Assembly: GCF_014644435.1 (NCBI RefSeq)
Contig: NZ_BMKR01000023.1
Coordinates: 1-64,000 of the forward strand
Origin: Paenibacillus albidus
GTDB taxonomy: Bacteria; Bacillota; Bacilli; Paenibacillales; Paenibacillaceae
Direction: 5' to 3'
Length of the DNA: 64,000 nucleotides
The notes below the pieces were generated by a model. That model had not been told where the DNA came from. It was given only the letters and a program-made list of their open reading frames with translations, and did no database searches. This document shows, in pieces, positions 1-9,239 of the stretch. The translations under genes were made by a program, and so were the position numbers. Within the stretch, counting starts at the first letter, position 1, and each line of letters begins with the position of its first letter.

Positions 1-45
1 ATCAAGCTCGTTGTTAGCGGCGATTATCTCGTCACCAGCAACTCT

Positions 46-163
46 TATAATATATCATGTTCGGCCGATTAATGCAAGCTCTTTTTTTAATTTCTTTCTG
101 AGCTTCAACTTGGTGTCTCGCGGCCAGAAATATAATATATCATGGATCGACATACTATTGCAA
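46..163 (-). promoter_or_regulatory. Tandem sigma-A promoters reading leftwards out of the window
   Basis: Read on the minus strand, TTGCAA (158-163) is followed after 18 bases by TATATT (134-139), and TTGCAT (72-77) is followed after 17 bases by TATATT (49-54). The two promoters are about 85 bp apart, and both -10 regions lie in the same repeated ATGATATATTATA block. Tandem strong promoters downstream of gyrA commonly drive an rRNA operon in Bacillales; that the transcript is rRNA is inference because the transcribed gene lies outside the window. Confidence 0.6.
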
Positions 164-188
164 GCATTTTTTAAAAGATAATTGTATA

Positions 189-248
189 TAAAAAAGCAAT
201 GCTCCACCACTATTAATGTTCCTCCATCTATACCGGCTGGAGCATTGC
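189..248 (-). terminator. Intrinsic terminator of the HD-GYP gene
   Basis: A perfect 10-bp stem GCAATGCTCC / GGAGCATTGC with a loop of about 33 bases is followed on the minus strand by a T run. It lies just after the stop codon of the HD-GYP gene and separates it from the tandem promoters on its left. Confidence 0.85.
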
Positions 249-273
249 CTTTACGAAGATCACCCGCCTATTA

Positions 274-1380
274 CTAAGCAATGATCTCCTGTATGTAAAG
301 CTCACGCTCTACAGCAAGGTTAACAATGCTTCCTTCAATTTGAACCATGGGCCGGGTAAGATTACTGCGATCGGTAAAGATAATTTCTCCATGCCGTCCG
401 TCACTTAAACGTATCCGTGTACCATTATAGAGTTCGGTCGTCTTTTGAATGAAGACTTGTACAATAACAGGGTCCAGCTTCCCAAAGCTCTCTGTCAGAA
501 TCTGCTCCAGCACCAGATAAGGGGACTGGGCTTCCCTATATGCCCTTTTTAATGTCATGGCATGAAATATATCTGCTACTGCCACAATCTTGGCATAGTC
601 ATGAATCTGACTGCCTTCCAGCCGCAACGGGTATCCGGTGCCGTCGATCTTCTCATGGTGCTGCAGAGCCGCAAGCCTTACCCCCTCATTAATGGCAGTA
701 ACGTTGCGCAAAAGCTGGTAGCCATAAGTGGTATGTCTGCGTACTTCCTCTATTTCCTCACTACTCAGAGACTCCGGTTTTTGCAGAAGAGAGATGTCCA
801 CCTTAACGTTTCCTATATCATGGAGCAGCCCGGCAAATGCAGCCTGCATCCAATCCTTTTGCGGATAACCACACCACTGGGCGATTTTATAGGAGGTTAA
901 AGCAGACAATACTGCATTGTGATAATTGTAGTCGATATCATGGATTGTACGTGGAGCAAACTTAAGCACATGATAATCTTTAAGGTGGCTAATCAGTATT
1001 TCCAACTGGCTGCGCAGTTCAAGGATAGGCAGCGGGGCGGCAGCCACAGAGCGGTAGCTTTTTTTTATAAGCATCAGCATTTTTTCATACTCATCATGAA
1101 GTGAAGAATTGCTTTTGGCCAGCAGAGATTCGTTAATAATGGTTCCTGGCTTGTGAGCAATTGCCCCGGCTGTGGCCACTGCTTTGGGAGGCTCGGGTGT
1201 CTTCCCTTCAACCTCACTGCCCTCAATTTCTACTTGTTGTACTAAAAAAGCTTGCAGGATTTCCAGATCCCGCGGCAATATTACTTTTCCTTTACTGAAT
1301 AAAGTGCCACCCAACGGAGTGATCACGTCTTTGATTATTTTGGATCCCGGTTTCAGTTCTCCAACCGCTATGCTTGGCAT
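274..1380 (-). CDS. HD-GYP domain protein, probable cyclic di-GMP phosphodiesterase
   Basis: The 368-residue protein carries an HD-type phosphohydrolase domain from about residue 140 to 320, with LLHDIGNVKV, a later HTTYGYQLL and QHHEKIDGTGYP, the last being the HD-GYP signature. This family hydrolyses cyclic di-GMP. The N-terminal 100 residues (opening MPSIAVGELKPG) form a family-specific region without a membrane segment, so the protein is cytosolic. The lysine usually following HDIG is replaced by Asn, so activity is likely but not certain. The start ATG has AAAGGGG nine bases upstream. It lies downstream of gyrA but has its own terminator. Confidence 0.85.
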   Translation of the reverse strand: MPSIAVGELKPGSKIIKDVITPLGGTLFSKGKVILPRDLEILQAFLVQQVEIEGSEVEGKTPEPPKAVATAGAIAHKPGTIINESLLAKSNSSLHDEYEKMLMLIKKSYRSVAAAPLPILELRSQLEILISHLKDYHVLKFAPRTIHDIDYNYHNAVLSALTSYKIAQWCGYPQKDWMQAAFAGLLHDIGNVKVDISLLQKPESLSSEEIEEVRRHTTYGYQLLRNVTAINEGVRLAALQHHEKIDGTGYPLRLEGSQIHDYAKIVAVADIFHAMTLKRAYREAQSPYLVLEQILTESFGKLDPVIVQVFIQKTTELYNGTRIRLSDGRHGEIIFTDRSNLTRPMVQIEGSIVNLAVERELYIQEIIA

Positions 1381-1511
1381 ATGCTCAGCCCCTTTATTTC
1401 TATAACACCAGGCCCTACGAGCCCTTCTCTACTAGTAATAGTGTGATTACATTATGTCCCTAATTATAGTATGGATAGATGCAGGCAACCAGTATGGAAA
1501 TAGCTATATTT

Positions 1512-1554
1512 ACAAAAAAGAGCGAAAGTTTCTATGTATAAGAAACTTTCGCTC
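1512..1554 (-). terminator. Intrinsic terminator of gyrA
   Basis: A long stem, GAGCGAAAGTTTC / GAAACTTTCGCTC, followed by a T run on the minus strand lies 15 bases past the gyrA stop codon. Confidence 0.9.
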
Positions 1555-1568
1555 CAGTAATGGTGATT

Positions 1569-4121
1569 CTATTCCAAATTGTCCTCTTCACTGCCGTCAC
1601 CTGGCTCAGACGGGTCCACCGCATCTGATGGTTCTGCGGAATCGGTTATAATTTGTCCCTCGACGCCTTCTTCATGCTCCGATAGTTCATCGTCTTCCTC
1701 ATTCTTATCGGCTCTGCAAAGGGTTGCGACTGCATCATCCTCGCGGATATTAATCAATTTCACACCTTGCGCATAACGGCCCATTGTAGAAATTCCGTCC
1801 ATGCTGGTACGGATCAGTGTACCGCTGGTTGTGATAATCATCAAGTCCTCATCGTTCTTAACAACCTTCAGACCAACAACAGGACCATTCTTCTCCGTAA
1901 GGTTGATCGTCTTGATCCCTTTACCGCCCCGGGTCTGGGAACGATAATCGCTGGCCGGTGTCCGTTTACCGTAACCTTTGGTGGTTACAATTAGGACTTC
2001 GAGTTCCTGATCGACACAGTCCATTCCGATAACATGGTCATCTTCATCCAGTGTAATACCCTTGACACCGGTCGCACTGCGGCCCATTGAACGTACATCA
2101 TTTTCGGAGAACGTAATGGACATACCACGTGCAGTACCCATGATCAGCTTTTGTTGACCGTCCGTCAGCTTAACCTCGATCAGCGAGTCTTCTTCACGAA
2201 GATTGATGGCAATCAGACCGCCCTTGCGGATATTATTGTAATCCTCAAGCGGCGTCTTCTTCACGATACCTTCACGGGTAGCAAAGAACAGGTACTTATC
2301 GCTGTCAGCTTCTTCTACCTGAATCACCGCACTGATCTTCTCACCCTGTTCAATCTGAATCAGGTTAATGATTGGTGTTCCACGGGCAGTACGTCCAAGC
2401 TCAGGAATCTCATAGGCCTTGATCCGATAAACCTTGCCTTTATCGGTGAAGAACATCAGGTAGTTGTGGGAGTTACTTACAAAGAGATGCTCCACGAAAT
2501 CCTGGTCCTTCGTATCCATACCCATTACGCCGCGTCCCCCCCGCTTCTGGCTGCGGTAGGTGCTAACCGGCAAACGTTTGATGTAACCTGTATGGGTGAC
2601 GGTAATGACGACCTCTTCACGTGGAATAAGGTCCTCATCCAATATGCTTTCTTCTCCGACAGTAATTTCTGTCCGCCGGTCATCCGCATATTTATCACGA
2701 ATTTCTTGCAGCTCACTGCCGATAATCTCCAGGACCAGATGCTCATTGGCCAGAATCTCCAGATACTCGGCAATCTTAGCCAGCAGTTCATTATATTCGT
2801 TCTCAATCTTTTCCCGTTCCAGACCGGTAAGACGCTGCATCCGCATGTCGAGAATGGCCTGTGCCTGTTCGAGGCTCAGGGTAAAGGTGGTCATTAAACC
2901 TTCACGGGCAATATCCGTAGTACGTGAAGCACGGATCAGAGCAATAACTGCATCCAAATTATCCAATGCTATCCGAAGACCTTCCAGAATATGCGCACGT
3001 GCCTGTGCCTTCTTCAAATCAAACTCAGTCCGGCGGCGAATAACTTCAATCTGGTGCTGCAAATAATGATAAAGCACATCGCGCAGATTCAGAATCTTCG
3101 GCTCATTGTTTACAATAGCCAGCATGTTGATACCGAACGTCGATTGCATGGAAGTGTGTTTGTACAGATTGTTCAGTACAACGCTAGGATTAACATCTCT
3201 TCTCATTTCAACTACGACACGCATGCCGTTCCGGTCCGATTCATCGCGAAGATCTGTAATTCCTTCTATCCGTTTCTCACGGACCAATTCCGCTATCTTT
3301 TCTACTAATCTTGCTTTATTCACCTGATATGGCAGCTCATGCACAATAATACGTGCTTTGCCATTGTTCTCTTCGATTATTGCTTTGGCACGCATCGTTA
3401 CCGAGCCGCGGCCTGTCCGGTAAGCCTGACGAATTCCCTCACGGCCCAAAATATAACCTGCTGTAGGAAAATCCGGCCCTTGGATATATTCCATTAACTC
3501 CATAGGTGTGATATCAGGGTTCTTGATCATTGCCTGTACACCATCAATTACTTCACCCAGATTGTGCGGAGGAATATTGGTAGCCATACCTACAGCAATA
3601 CCTGAGACACCATTAACCAGCAAGTTGGGATAACGCGCCGGCAATACTACAGGCTCATGCTCTTCACCATCATAGTTGGGTGCAAAATCAACGGTCTCTT
3701 TATTCAGATCACGAAGCATTTCTCCGGCGATCTTGGACAGACGTGCTTCGGTATACCGCATCGCTGCCGCCATATCTCCGTCAATCGATCCAAAGTTACC
3801 ATGACCATCAATCAGCATATAGCGCATGGAGAAGTCCTGGGCCATCCGTACCATCGTCTCATATACGGCAGAGTCACCGTGAGGGTGATACTTACCGATT
3901 ACTTCGCCGACGATTCTCGCTGATTTCTTGTGGGGTTTATCCGAGAACATTCCAAGTTCCGACATTGCAAACAAAATGCGTCGGTGTACCGGCTTCAATC
4001 CATCCCGCACATCCGGCAAAGCCCGGCTAACAATGATGCTCATCGCGTAATCCATAAAGGACTCACGCATTTCCACACCAATGTCCCGATCTTTGATTTG
4101 CGGGTTATTTTGTTCAGCCAT
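1569..4121 (-). CDS. gyrA: DNA gyrase subunit A
   Basis: The 850-residue GyrA is the cleavage-religation subunit of gyrase, which introduces negative supercoils as an A2B2 tetramer. The catalytic tyrosine is Tyr123 in RYTEARLS. The quinolone-resistance region reads GDSAVYETM, with the sensitive-type Ser84 and Glu88. The C-terminal beta-pinwheel begins with the GyrA box SQKRGGRG and has a second, degenerate copy SQTRGGKG. The last 45 residues are a strongly acidic, probably disordered tail (EEDDELSEHEE and beyond), of the kind that tunes supercoiling in other gyrases. It is separated from gyrB by an opposite-strand gene and has its own promoter and terminator. Confidence 0.98.
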   Translation of the reverse strand: MAEQNNPQIKDRDIGVEMRESFMDYAMSIIVSRALPDVRDGLKPVHRRILFAMSELGMFSDKPHKKSARIVGEVIGKYHPHGDSAVYETMVRMAQDFSMRYMLIDGHGNFGSIDGDMAAAMRYTEARLSKIAGEMLRDLNKETVDFAPNYDGEEHEPVVLPARYPNLLVNGVSGIAVGMATNIPPHNLGEVIDGVQAMIKNPDITPMELMEYIQGPDFPTAGYILGREGIRQAYRTGRGSVTMRAKAIIEENNGKARIIVHELPYQVNKARLVEKIAELVREKRIEGITDLRDESDRNGMRVVVEMRRDVNPSVVLNNLYKHTSMQSTFGINMLAIVNNEPKILNLRDVLYHYLQHQIEVIRRRTEFDLKKAQARAHILEGLRIALDNLDAVIALIRASRTTDIAREGLMTTFTLSLEQAQAILDMRMQRLTGLEREKIENEYNELLAKIAEYLEILANEHLVLEIIGSELQEIRDKYADDRRTEITVGEESILDEDLIPREEVVITVTHTGYIKRLPVSTYRSQKRGGRGVMGMDTKDQDFVEHLFVSNSHNYLMFFTDKGKVYRIKAYEIPELGRTARGTPIINLIQIEQGEKISAVIQVEEADSDKYLFFATREGIVKKTPLEDYNNIRKGGLIAINLREEDSLIEVKLTDGQQKLIMGTARGMSITFSENDVRSMGRSATGVKGITLDEDDHVIGMDCVDQELEVLIVTTKGYGKRTPASDYRSQTRGGKGIKTINLTEKNGPVVGLKVVKNDEDLMIITTSGTLIRTSMDGISTMGRYAQGVKLINIREDDAVATLCRADKNEEDDELSEHEEGVEGQIITDSAEPSDAVDPSEPGDGSEEDNLE

Positions 4122-4162
4122 GAGTTGCTGGACCTCCTTCAGTTAAAAAACCGCTACCCTTT

Positions 4163-4191
4163 ATTATATTACTTTCACAAAAGTAGCACAA
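4163..4191 (-). promoter_or_regulatory. gyrA promoter
   Basis: On the minus strand TTGTGC (4186-4191), a 17-base spacer and a perfect TATAAT (4163-4168) lie 42 bases ahead of the gyrA start, so gyrA can be transcribed independently of gyrB. Confidence 0.7.
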
Positions 4192-4482
4192 TTAAACATC
4201 CTTCATAAGTTGAACTTTAGAAGAGGACGGTGTTTGGCACCAGGTAACCCTCACAAGTCCACTTTATAGCCTTTTATTCTGGAATACTGATTTCTTTTAC
4301 TCATATAAGGATAGATGCCCTTTCCGCAAAAGCCATCAGTACATAGACTGTAAAAGACATGAAAAAGGGCAATTCCACCCTCTTTTCGTTAAGGTAAACG
4401 CAGGTCCCATATCCTTATATTATACCATTCTTTAAGTAACTTGTCCTAACATTTCAGTACCCAAGAAAATGGAACAAAAGAT
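4192..4482. other. Divergent intergenic region between gyrA and the yheC-like gene
   Basis: No gene was found here. The stretch holds short hairpins (for example GGTGTTTGGCACC near 4229, and GCCCTTT...AAAGGGC between about 4318 and 4370) and, at about 4410-4430, an AT-rich block CATATCCTTATATTATACC that may be the promoter of the yheC-like gene. I could not decide which sigma factor it fits. Confidence 0.4.
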
Positions 4483-4497
4483 ATGAGGAGGAAGATG

Positions 4498-5400
4498 ATG
4501 AGGATTCAACGGGTCTCCAGCAAATGGGCTAAAACCGAGGTTATCCTGCAGAGCAGGTCACTCTCCCTCTACATTCCTGATACCCGCAAATACAGTTTCG
4601 ATACACTTAAGGAGCTGCTCGGGTTATATTCAATGGTCTACATTAAGCCTGACCGCGGTACTTATGGCAGCGGCGTCATGAGAGCTGAACAAAGAACCGT
4701 AAACCTCCGCCCCAGCCTTCATCCCGGAAGCGAGGAACATACCACCGACACTAGCGGTGGTGTTGAAGAAGCGATAGAAGAGCAGGTTATCTATATTTTG
4801 AGATACGGCAAAGGTGCAGAGGTCTTCACTACCCCTGAGCTGCTTCATGAAGCACTGCTGCAACGCATTCAGAATCGGGTCTATTTGATTCAGAAAGGAA
4901 TTGATCTGCTGCAACATAAAAAACGGCCGTTTGACCTGCGGGTATTGACCCAGAAAACTCCTGCCGGTACATGGGAGACCACCGGGATGCTGGGGCGGGT
5001 AGCCGCTCCGCGGAAAATTATCACCAATTATCATAGCGGGGGCAGCATTTATACAGTCAGAACATTATTTAAAGAACATATGAATCCTGCTGAAGCCGCT
5101 GCCGCCATCAACCACTTAAGAGTCCTGGGCGTTCAAATCGCCAGACAGCTCGAAACCGCCTATCCCCGTATCAAAGAAATTGGTCTTGATGTTGCGCTAG
5201 ATCATCATCATAACTTATGGCTGCTTGAGGTAAATACATTGCCGGCCATTGTCGTGTTCAACATATTCCGCGATAAGTCCATCTACCGCAGAATTCACCG
5301 GTACGCAACAGCCTATGGGCGTTTAAAAGCCACCAAAATTTCTGCATTCCCTTACCGCCGCAAACAAAAACAAAAGCAAAAAAGCCGTGCGTGTAAATAA
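4498..5400 (+). CDS. YheC/YheD-type ATP-grasp protein, spore-coat associated
   Basis: About 300 residues with the layout of the YheC/YheD family: IKPDRGTYGSGVM near the N-terminus (ATP-grasp glycine-rich loop), KKRPFDLRVL in the middle, and DVALDHHHNLWLLEVNTLPA near the C-terminus (metal-binding acidic and asparagine residues). Bacillus members are associated with the endospore coat and are ATP-grasp ligases of unknown substrate. Several ATGs lie close together at 4483-4498; GAGGAGGA at 4484-4492 overlaps the earlier one and serves the ATG at 4498 best. The basic C-terminus (RRKQKQKQK) is unusual. It lies between gyrB and gyrA on the opposite strand, head-on to replication. Confidence 0.8.
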   Translation: MRIQRVSSKWAKTEVILQSRSLSLYIPDTRKYSFDTLKELLGLYSMVYIKPDRGTYGSGVMRAEQRTVNLRPSLHPGSEEHTTDTSGGVEEAIEEQVIYILRYGKGAEVFTTPELLHEALLQRIQNRVYLIQKGIDLLQHKKRPFDLRVLTQKTPAGTWETTGMLGRVAAPRKIITNYHSGGSIYTVRTLFKEHMNPAEAAAAINHLRVLGVQIARQLETAYPRIKEIGLDVALDHHHNLWLLEVNTLPAIVVFNIFRDKSIYRRIHRYATAYGRLKATKISAFPYRRKQKQKQKSRACK

Positions 5401-5403
5401 AAA

Positions 5404-5444
5404 ACCACCGGCTTCCCATCCTGTCAGGAAGAGAAACCGGAGGT
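5404..5444. terminator. Bidirectional terminator between the yheC-like gene and gyrB
   Basis: The stem ACCACCGGCTTC / GAAACCGGAGGT lies between two convergent genes. The T run on the minus strand is strong; the plus-strand tail (ATATTTG) is weaker. Confidence 0.8.
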
Positions 5445-5487
5445 ATATTTGAATATCAGCTTTGGCTTAACGCCGTAATGCACTATC

Positions 5488-7398
5488 TTAAATATCAAGG
5501 TTTTTGACAGATGTAGCATGCTCCTGAATAAATTCGCGCCGGGGTTCAACATTATCGCCCATCAGCGTATCAAAAATACTGTCGGCCAGCATTGCATCTT
5601 CAATTGTCACCTGCAGCATGGTACGGGTCTCAGGATCCATGGTTGTATCCCAGAGCTGTTCTGCATTCATCTCGCCCAGACCTTTGTAACGTTGGACATT
5701 GACCTTTACATTCTCCCCGAAGGTAGCGATAATCTCATCGCGTTCCTTCTCCGAACCGGCATACCGGATCACCTTGTTGCGTTCAATCTTGAACAGCGGC
5801 GGCTGAGCGATATAGATATAGCCGGCATCCACCAGTTTCCGCATGTAACGGTAGAAGAAGGTGAGCAGCAAAGTTCTAATGTGCGCACCGTCAACGTCGG
5901 CATCGGTCATAATCACAACTTTGTGGTAACGGGCTTTGGTCAGGTCAAAATCATCGCTGATGCCTGTTCCCAAAGCCGTGATAATTGCCCGGATTTCAGC
6001 ATTGGACAAAATGCGGTCCAGACGCGCCTTCTCTACATTCAGGATCTTACCGCGGAGCGGCAGAATGGCCTGGAAATGACGGTCCCGGCCCTGTTTGGCC
6101 GATCCACCGGCAGAGTCGCCTTCGACAATGTACAGCTCACTGATCGAAGCGTCCTTGGAGGAGCAGTCAGCCAATTTACCCGGCAGGGCGCTTACTTCCA
6201 AGGCGCTCTTGCGGCGGGTCAGCTCACGTGCTTTGCGGGCTGCCTCACGAGCCCGTGAAGCTTGCAGTGATTTCTCCAGCACACGGCGGGACACGGCAGG
6301 ATTCTCTTCCAGGAATTCCTGCAGCTTCTCTCCAAAGAGCGATTCGACAATCCCGCGCACCTCACTGTTGCCCAGTTTGGTCTTGGTTTGGCCTTCAAAC
6401 TGCGGCTCCGGGATTTTGACGGAGATAATCGCTGTCAAGCCTTCCCGGACATCGTCACCTGTCAGGTTCGAATTGCTGTCCTTAATAACACCGGACTTAC
6501 GGGCATAATCGTTGATGATGCGAGTCAGAGCGCTTTTGAAACCCGATTCGTGGGTACCGCCCTCATGGGTATTGATATTATTGGCAAAAGAATAAATATT
6601 CTCTGTATATGAATCATTATACTGGAGTGCTACCTCAACCTGGATCATATCCCGTGAACCTTCCACGTAGATAGGATCTTCATGCAGCGCTTCTTTTTTC
6701 TCGTTGAGATATTTAACGTATTCCACAATACCGCCATCATATTTGAACGAGTTGGAGACACCTGTACGTTCATCAGTCAGCGAAAGCTCAATGCCTTTAT
6801 TCAGGAAAGCCAGTTCCCGAATACGGGTAAGCAGCGTCGAATATTCAAAAACCGTTGTTTCTGTGAAGATTTCAGGGTCGGGATGAAAAGTAGTCGTTGT
6901 ACCGGTCTCATCCGTGTCCCCAACAATCTTGATGTCATACTGCGGCGCACCGCGTTTGTATTCCTGCTGATGGATATGGCCCTCACGTTTGACAACAACG
7001 ACCACTTTCTCGGACAGGGCGTTTACTACAGATATACCAACCCCGTGCAGACCCCCTGATACTTTATATCCGCCGCCGCCGAACTTACCGCCTGCATGCA
7101 GTACTGTCATGACAACCTCAAGCGTAGATTTCTTCAGCTTTACGTTCTCCCCTACCGGGATACCGCGTCCATTATCAATAACGGTCACACTGTTGTCCTC
7201 ATGAATAATCACTTGAATCTTGTCGCAATAACCGGCGAGCGCCTCATCGATACTGTTGTCTACGACCTCCCACACCAAATGATGCAGACCTTTGGCACTT
7301 GTGGAGCCAATATACATGCCCGGACGTTTGCGGACCGCCTCTAGGCCTTCCAGAACCTGAATCTGGCTCTCATCATATGTCGGTTGATTCATTGACAT
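5488..7398 (-). CDS. gyrB: DNA gyrase subunit B
   Basis: A 636-residue GyrB, the ATPase subunit of gyrase. The GHKL ATPase domain shows EVVDNSIDEA (catalytic Glu and Mg-binding Asn) and GRGIPV; the TOPRIM domain shows YIVEGDSAGGSAKQGRDR, with the metal-binding acidic residues in DADVDGAHI. The reading frame is open upstream to a TTG at 7437, but the ATG at 7398 (MSMNQPTYDE) follows AGTAGGTG at the right spacing and matches the usual start. It follows remB closely and is probably co-transcribed with recF and remB. Confidence 0.98.
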   Translation of the reverse strand: MSMNQPTYDESQIQVLEGLEAVRKRPGMYIGSTSAKGLHHLVWEVVDNSIDEALAGYCDKIQVIIHEDNSVTVIDNGRGIPVGENVKLKKSTLEVVMTVLHAGGKFGGGGYKVSGGLHGVGISVVNALSEKVVVVVKREGHIHQQEYKRGAPQYDIKIVGDTDETGTTTTFHPDPEIFTETTVFEYSTLLTRIRELAFLNKGIELSLTDERTGVSNSFKYDGGIVEYVKYLNEKKEALHEDPIYVEGSRDMIQVEVALQYNDSYTENIYSFANNINTHEGGTHESGFKSALTRIINDYARKSGVIKDSNSNLTGDDVREGLTAIISVKIPEPQFEGQTKTKLGNSEVRGIVESLFGEKLQEFLEENPAVSRRVLEKSLQASRAREAARKARELTRRKSALEVSALPGKLADCSSKDASISELYIVEGDSAGGSAKQGRDRHFQAILPLRGKILNVEKARLDRILSNAEIRAIITALGTGISDDFDLTKARYHKVVIMTDADVDGAHIRTLLLTFFYRYMRKLVDAGYIYIAQPPLFKIERNKVIRYAGSEKERDEIIATFGENVKVNVQRYKGLGEMNAEQLWDTTMDPETRTMLQVTIEDAMLADSIFDTLMGDNVEPRREFIQEHATSVKNLDI

Positions 7399-7443
7399 GC
7401 CTTCACCTACTTCTTTCTGATTATCTCTTTGTAACAAGTAATC

Positions 7444-7692
7444 TTATATCTCTAACAAGATTTTGGCTCTTTTTTTGAGAGTGGAGGAGGAGATAGGGGA
7501 GTAATACACGATATTCTTTGTTACCACAATGGACTTCGCTTCCTCTTCACCAATCCGCTCCAGTTTCTTGTTCAACTGGGACTGAACCACGAACTGCTTC
7601 GATACCTTGGAAGATTTCTCAATCGAAATATCAAATATAGCGATCAACTCTGAAGACCTTATGATCTTTTCCCCGCCCAAATGAATATACAC
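7444..7692 (-). CDS. remB: DUF370 protein, RemB (YaaB) type
   Basis: An 82-residue protein opening with YIHLGGEKII and ending with IVYYSPISSSTLKKRAKIL, both typical of YaaB/RemB of Bacillus subtilis, a DUF370 member linked to extracellular matrix gene expression. It starts at a GTG preceded by GGAGGAAG. It is 17 bases downstream of recF and is followed by gyrB, the usual recF-remB-gyrB order. Confidence 0.9.
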   Translation of the reverse strand: MYIHLGGEKIIRSSELIAIFDISIEKSSKVSKQFVVQSQLNKKLERIGEEEAKSIVVTKNIVYYSPISSSTLKKRAKILLEI

Positions 7693-7709
7693 GCTTCTTC
7701 CTCCGCTCC

Positions 7710-8828
7710 TTATAACTCCACTTTTCCATCACGAACATGATATAGGCTTGCGCCTTTTAATTTATCGGCATTCAGACCTTCAATGCCGGTAGCGGTAATG
7801 AACGTCTGTACCTTGCTTTGAAAGGTTTCGATAAGCTGAGTCTGGCGGTAAGGGTCCAGTTCGGACAGGACATCATCAAGAAGCAGCACAGGATACTCAC
7901 CAATTTCTTCATGGATTAGCTCGATTTCCGCCAGCTTGAGCGATAAGGCTGTCGTCCGCTGCTGTCCCTGAGAACCATAGACCTGGGCTTCTCTTCCGTT
8001 GATAAAAAAGGACAGGTCATCCCGATGGGGGCCCGTCAGCGTCATGCCACGCCTGATTTCCTGTTCTCTCGTTTGTGATAACTTTAACATAAAATTGTCT
8101 AATAAGACAGCTTCATCTTCCTCGTCTCTATCACCAAAAGAAGGAACATAGAGCAATTTAAGCTCTTCTCCACCGTTCGTAATCCCCTTATGGATGCTTT
8201 CAGCCCAAATTTGCAGCTTCTTTATGAATTCTTTCCTTTTTTTGACGATTTTAACACCATGCTCTACAAGTTGGATATCCCATATCTCCAGCAGCTCTCT
8301 TCCGGCAGCCTCTTTACCCCACAGCTGTTTGAGGAGATTGCCTCTTTGGAGCAGTACCTTTTGGTATTGCTGCAGATGGAACAGGTAGCTGGGCTGCACT
8401 TGGCCAATCTCCATGTCGAGGAACCGGCGCCTGATTCCCGGAGTACCTTTGACAATCTCCAGATCCTCGGGAGCAAACATCACCACATTGAGTGACCCGA
8501 CAAATTCGCTTAACCGCCGCTGCTCCAGGCCGTTAATCTTAGCCTTTTTGCCCTGGGCCGACAGGTTCAGCTCCAGCTTCAGGTCACCGTATTTACGCTG
8601 TACCTCGGCATGAATCTGGGCAGAGCCCGCCGGCGCGTCGAACGAAATGAGCTCGCGGTCTTTGGAGGTGCGGTGACTTTTGGTCATCGCAAGAACGAAC
8701 AAGGCCTCCATGAGGTTTGTTTTACCTTGGGCGTTCTGACCCAGAATCAGATTGACATCCCCCAGGCTCTCCAGACGCAGCAGCCCATAATTGCGATAAT
8801 GCTGCAGACCGATATTTTTAACAAACAC
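7710..8828 (-). CDS. recF: DNA replication and repair protein RecF
   Basis: The 372-residue SMC-like ATPase loads RecA on gapped single-stranded DNA together with RecO and RecR. The Walker A motif is GQNAQGKTNLME (about residues 30-41), the ABC signature region is YGSQGQQRTTALSLKLAE and Walker B is YPVLLLDDVLSELD. It starts at a GTG with AGGAGG nine bases upstream. It stands between yaaA and remB in the conserved origin order. Confidence 0.97.
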   Translation of the reverse strand: MFVKNIGLQHYRNYGLLRLESLGDVNLILGQNAQGKTNLMEALFVLAMTKSHRTSKDRELISFDAPAGSAQIHAEVQRKYGDLKLELNLSAQGKKAKINGLEQRRLSEFVGSLNVVMFAPEDLEIVKGTPGIRRRFLDMEIGQVQPSYLFHLQQYQKVLLQRGNLLKQLWGKEAAGRELLEIWDIQLVEHGVKIVKKRKEFIKKLQIWAESIHKGITNGGEELKLLYVPSFGDRDEEDEAVLLDNFMLKLSQTREQEIRRGMTLTGPHRDDLSFFINGREAQVYGSQGQQRTTALSLKLAEIELIHEEIGEYPVLLLDDVLSELDPYRQTQLIETFQSKVQTFITATGIEGLNADKLKGASLYHVRDGKVEL

Positions 8829-8965
8829 GAAAGGGTTCCTCCTAGGATAAAAAGGTCATCGTCAAACTTTTATTTTATTATATTCTAACAAAAAAAGCGA
8901 TTCTGCGAACCGCTTTTTCCCTGAGAGATCTTTTTCAATTCATGTTGTCCGGCTCCGGACCTCTG

Positions 8966-9193
8966 CTACTCTTTGACTCCGCCGCCTTCTACCTCAAAGA
9001 CACCTTCGTCTTTCACTTCGACTTGGTCCCCCGGATACAACTTGCGGCCCCGGCGTTCTTCCATTTCCCCATTGACAAGAACATGTCCCTCTTGGAGCAG
9101 TGCCTTGGCCATTCCTCCTGTGGATACACAATCCGACAGCTTTAAGAACTGGTCCAGTTTAATATATCCACTGTGGATAAGTATTTTTTTCAT
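8966..9193 (-). CDS. yaaA: S4-domain RNA-binding protein YaaA
   Basis: A 75-residue S4-domain protein (KLDQFLKLSDCVSTGGMAKA, then VLVNGEMEERRGRKLYPGD). YaaA-type S4 proteins lie between dnaN and recF in most Firmicutes, and in B. subtilis YaaA takes part in 50S subunit maturation. An in-frame GTG exists at 9214, but the ATG at 9193 has GGGAAGGA eight bases upstream and gives the usual MKKILI start. A perfect DnaA box overlaps its first codons and another lies just upstream. Confidence 0.93.
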   Translation of the reverse strand: MKKILIHSGYIKLDQFLKLSDCVSTGGMAKALLQEGHVLVNGEMEERRGRKLYPGDQVEVKDEGVFEVEGGGVKE

Positions 9194-9223
9194 CGTTTTT
9201 ATCCTTCCCACCACTTATCCACA
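9172..9223. promoter_or_regulatory. Pair of perfect DnaA boxes at the dnaN-yaaA junction
   Basis: TGTGGATAA at 9172-9180 and TTATCCACA at 9215-9223 are perfect matches to TTATNCACA in opposite orientation, 34 bases apart, on either side of the yaaA start codon. They lie outside the two classic oriC box clusters. Confidence 0.75.
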
Positions 9224-9239
9224 GGCGTGAACAGCGGCA

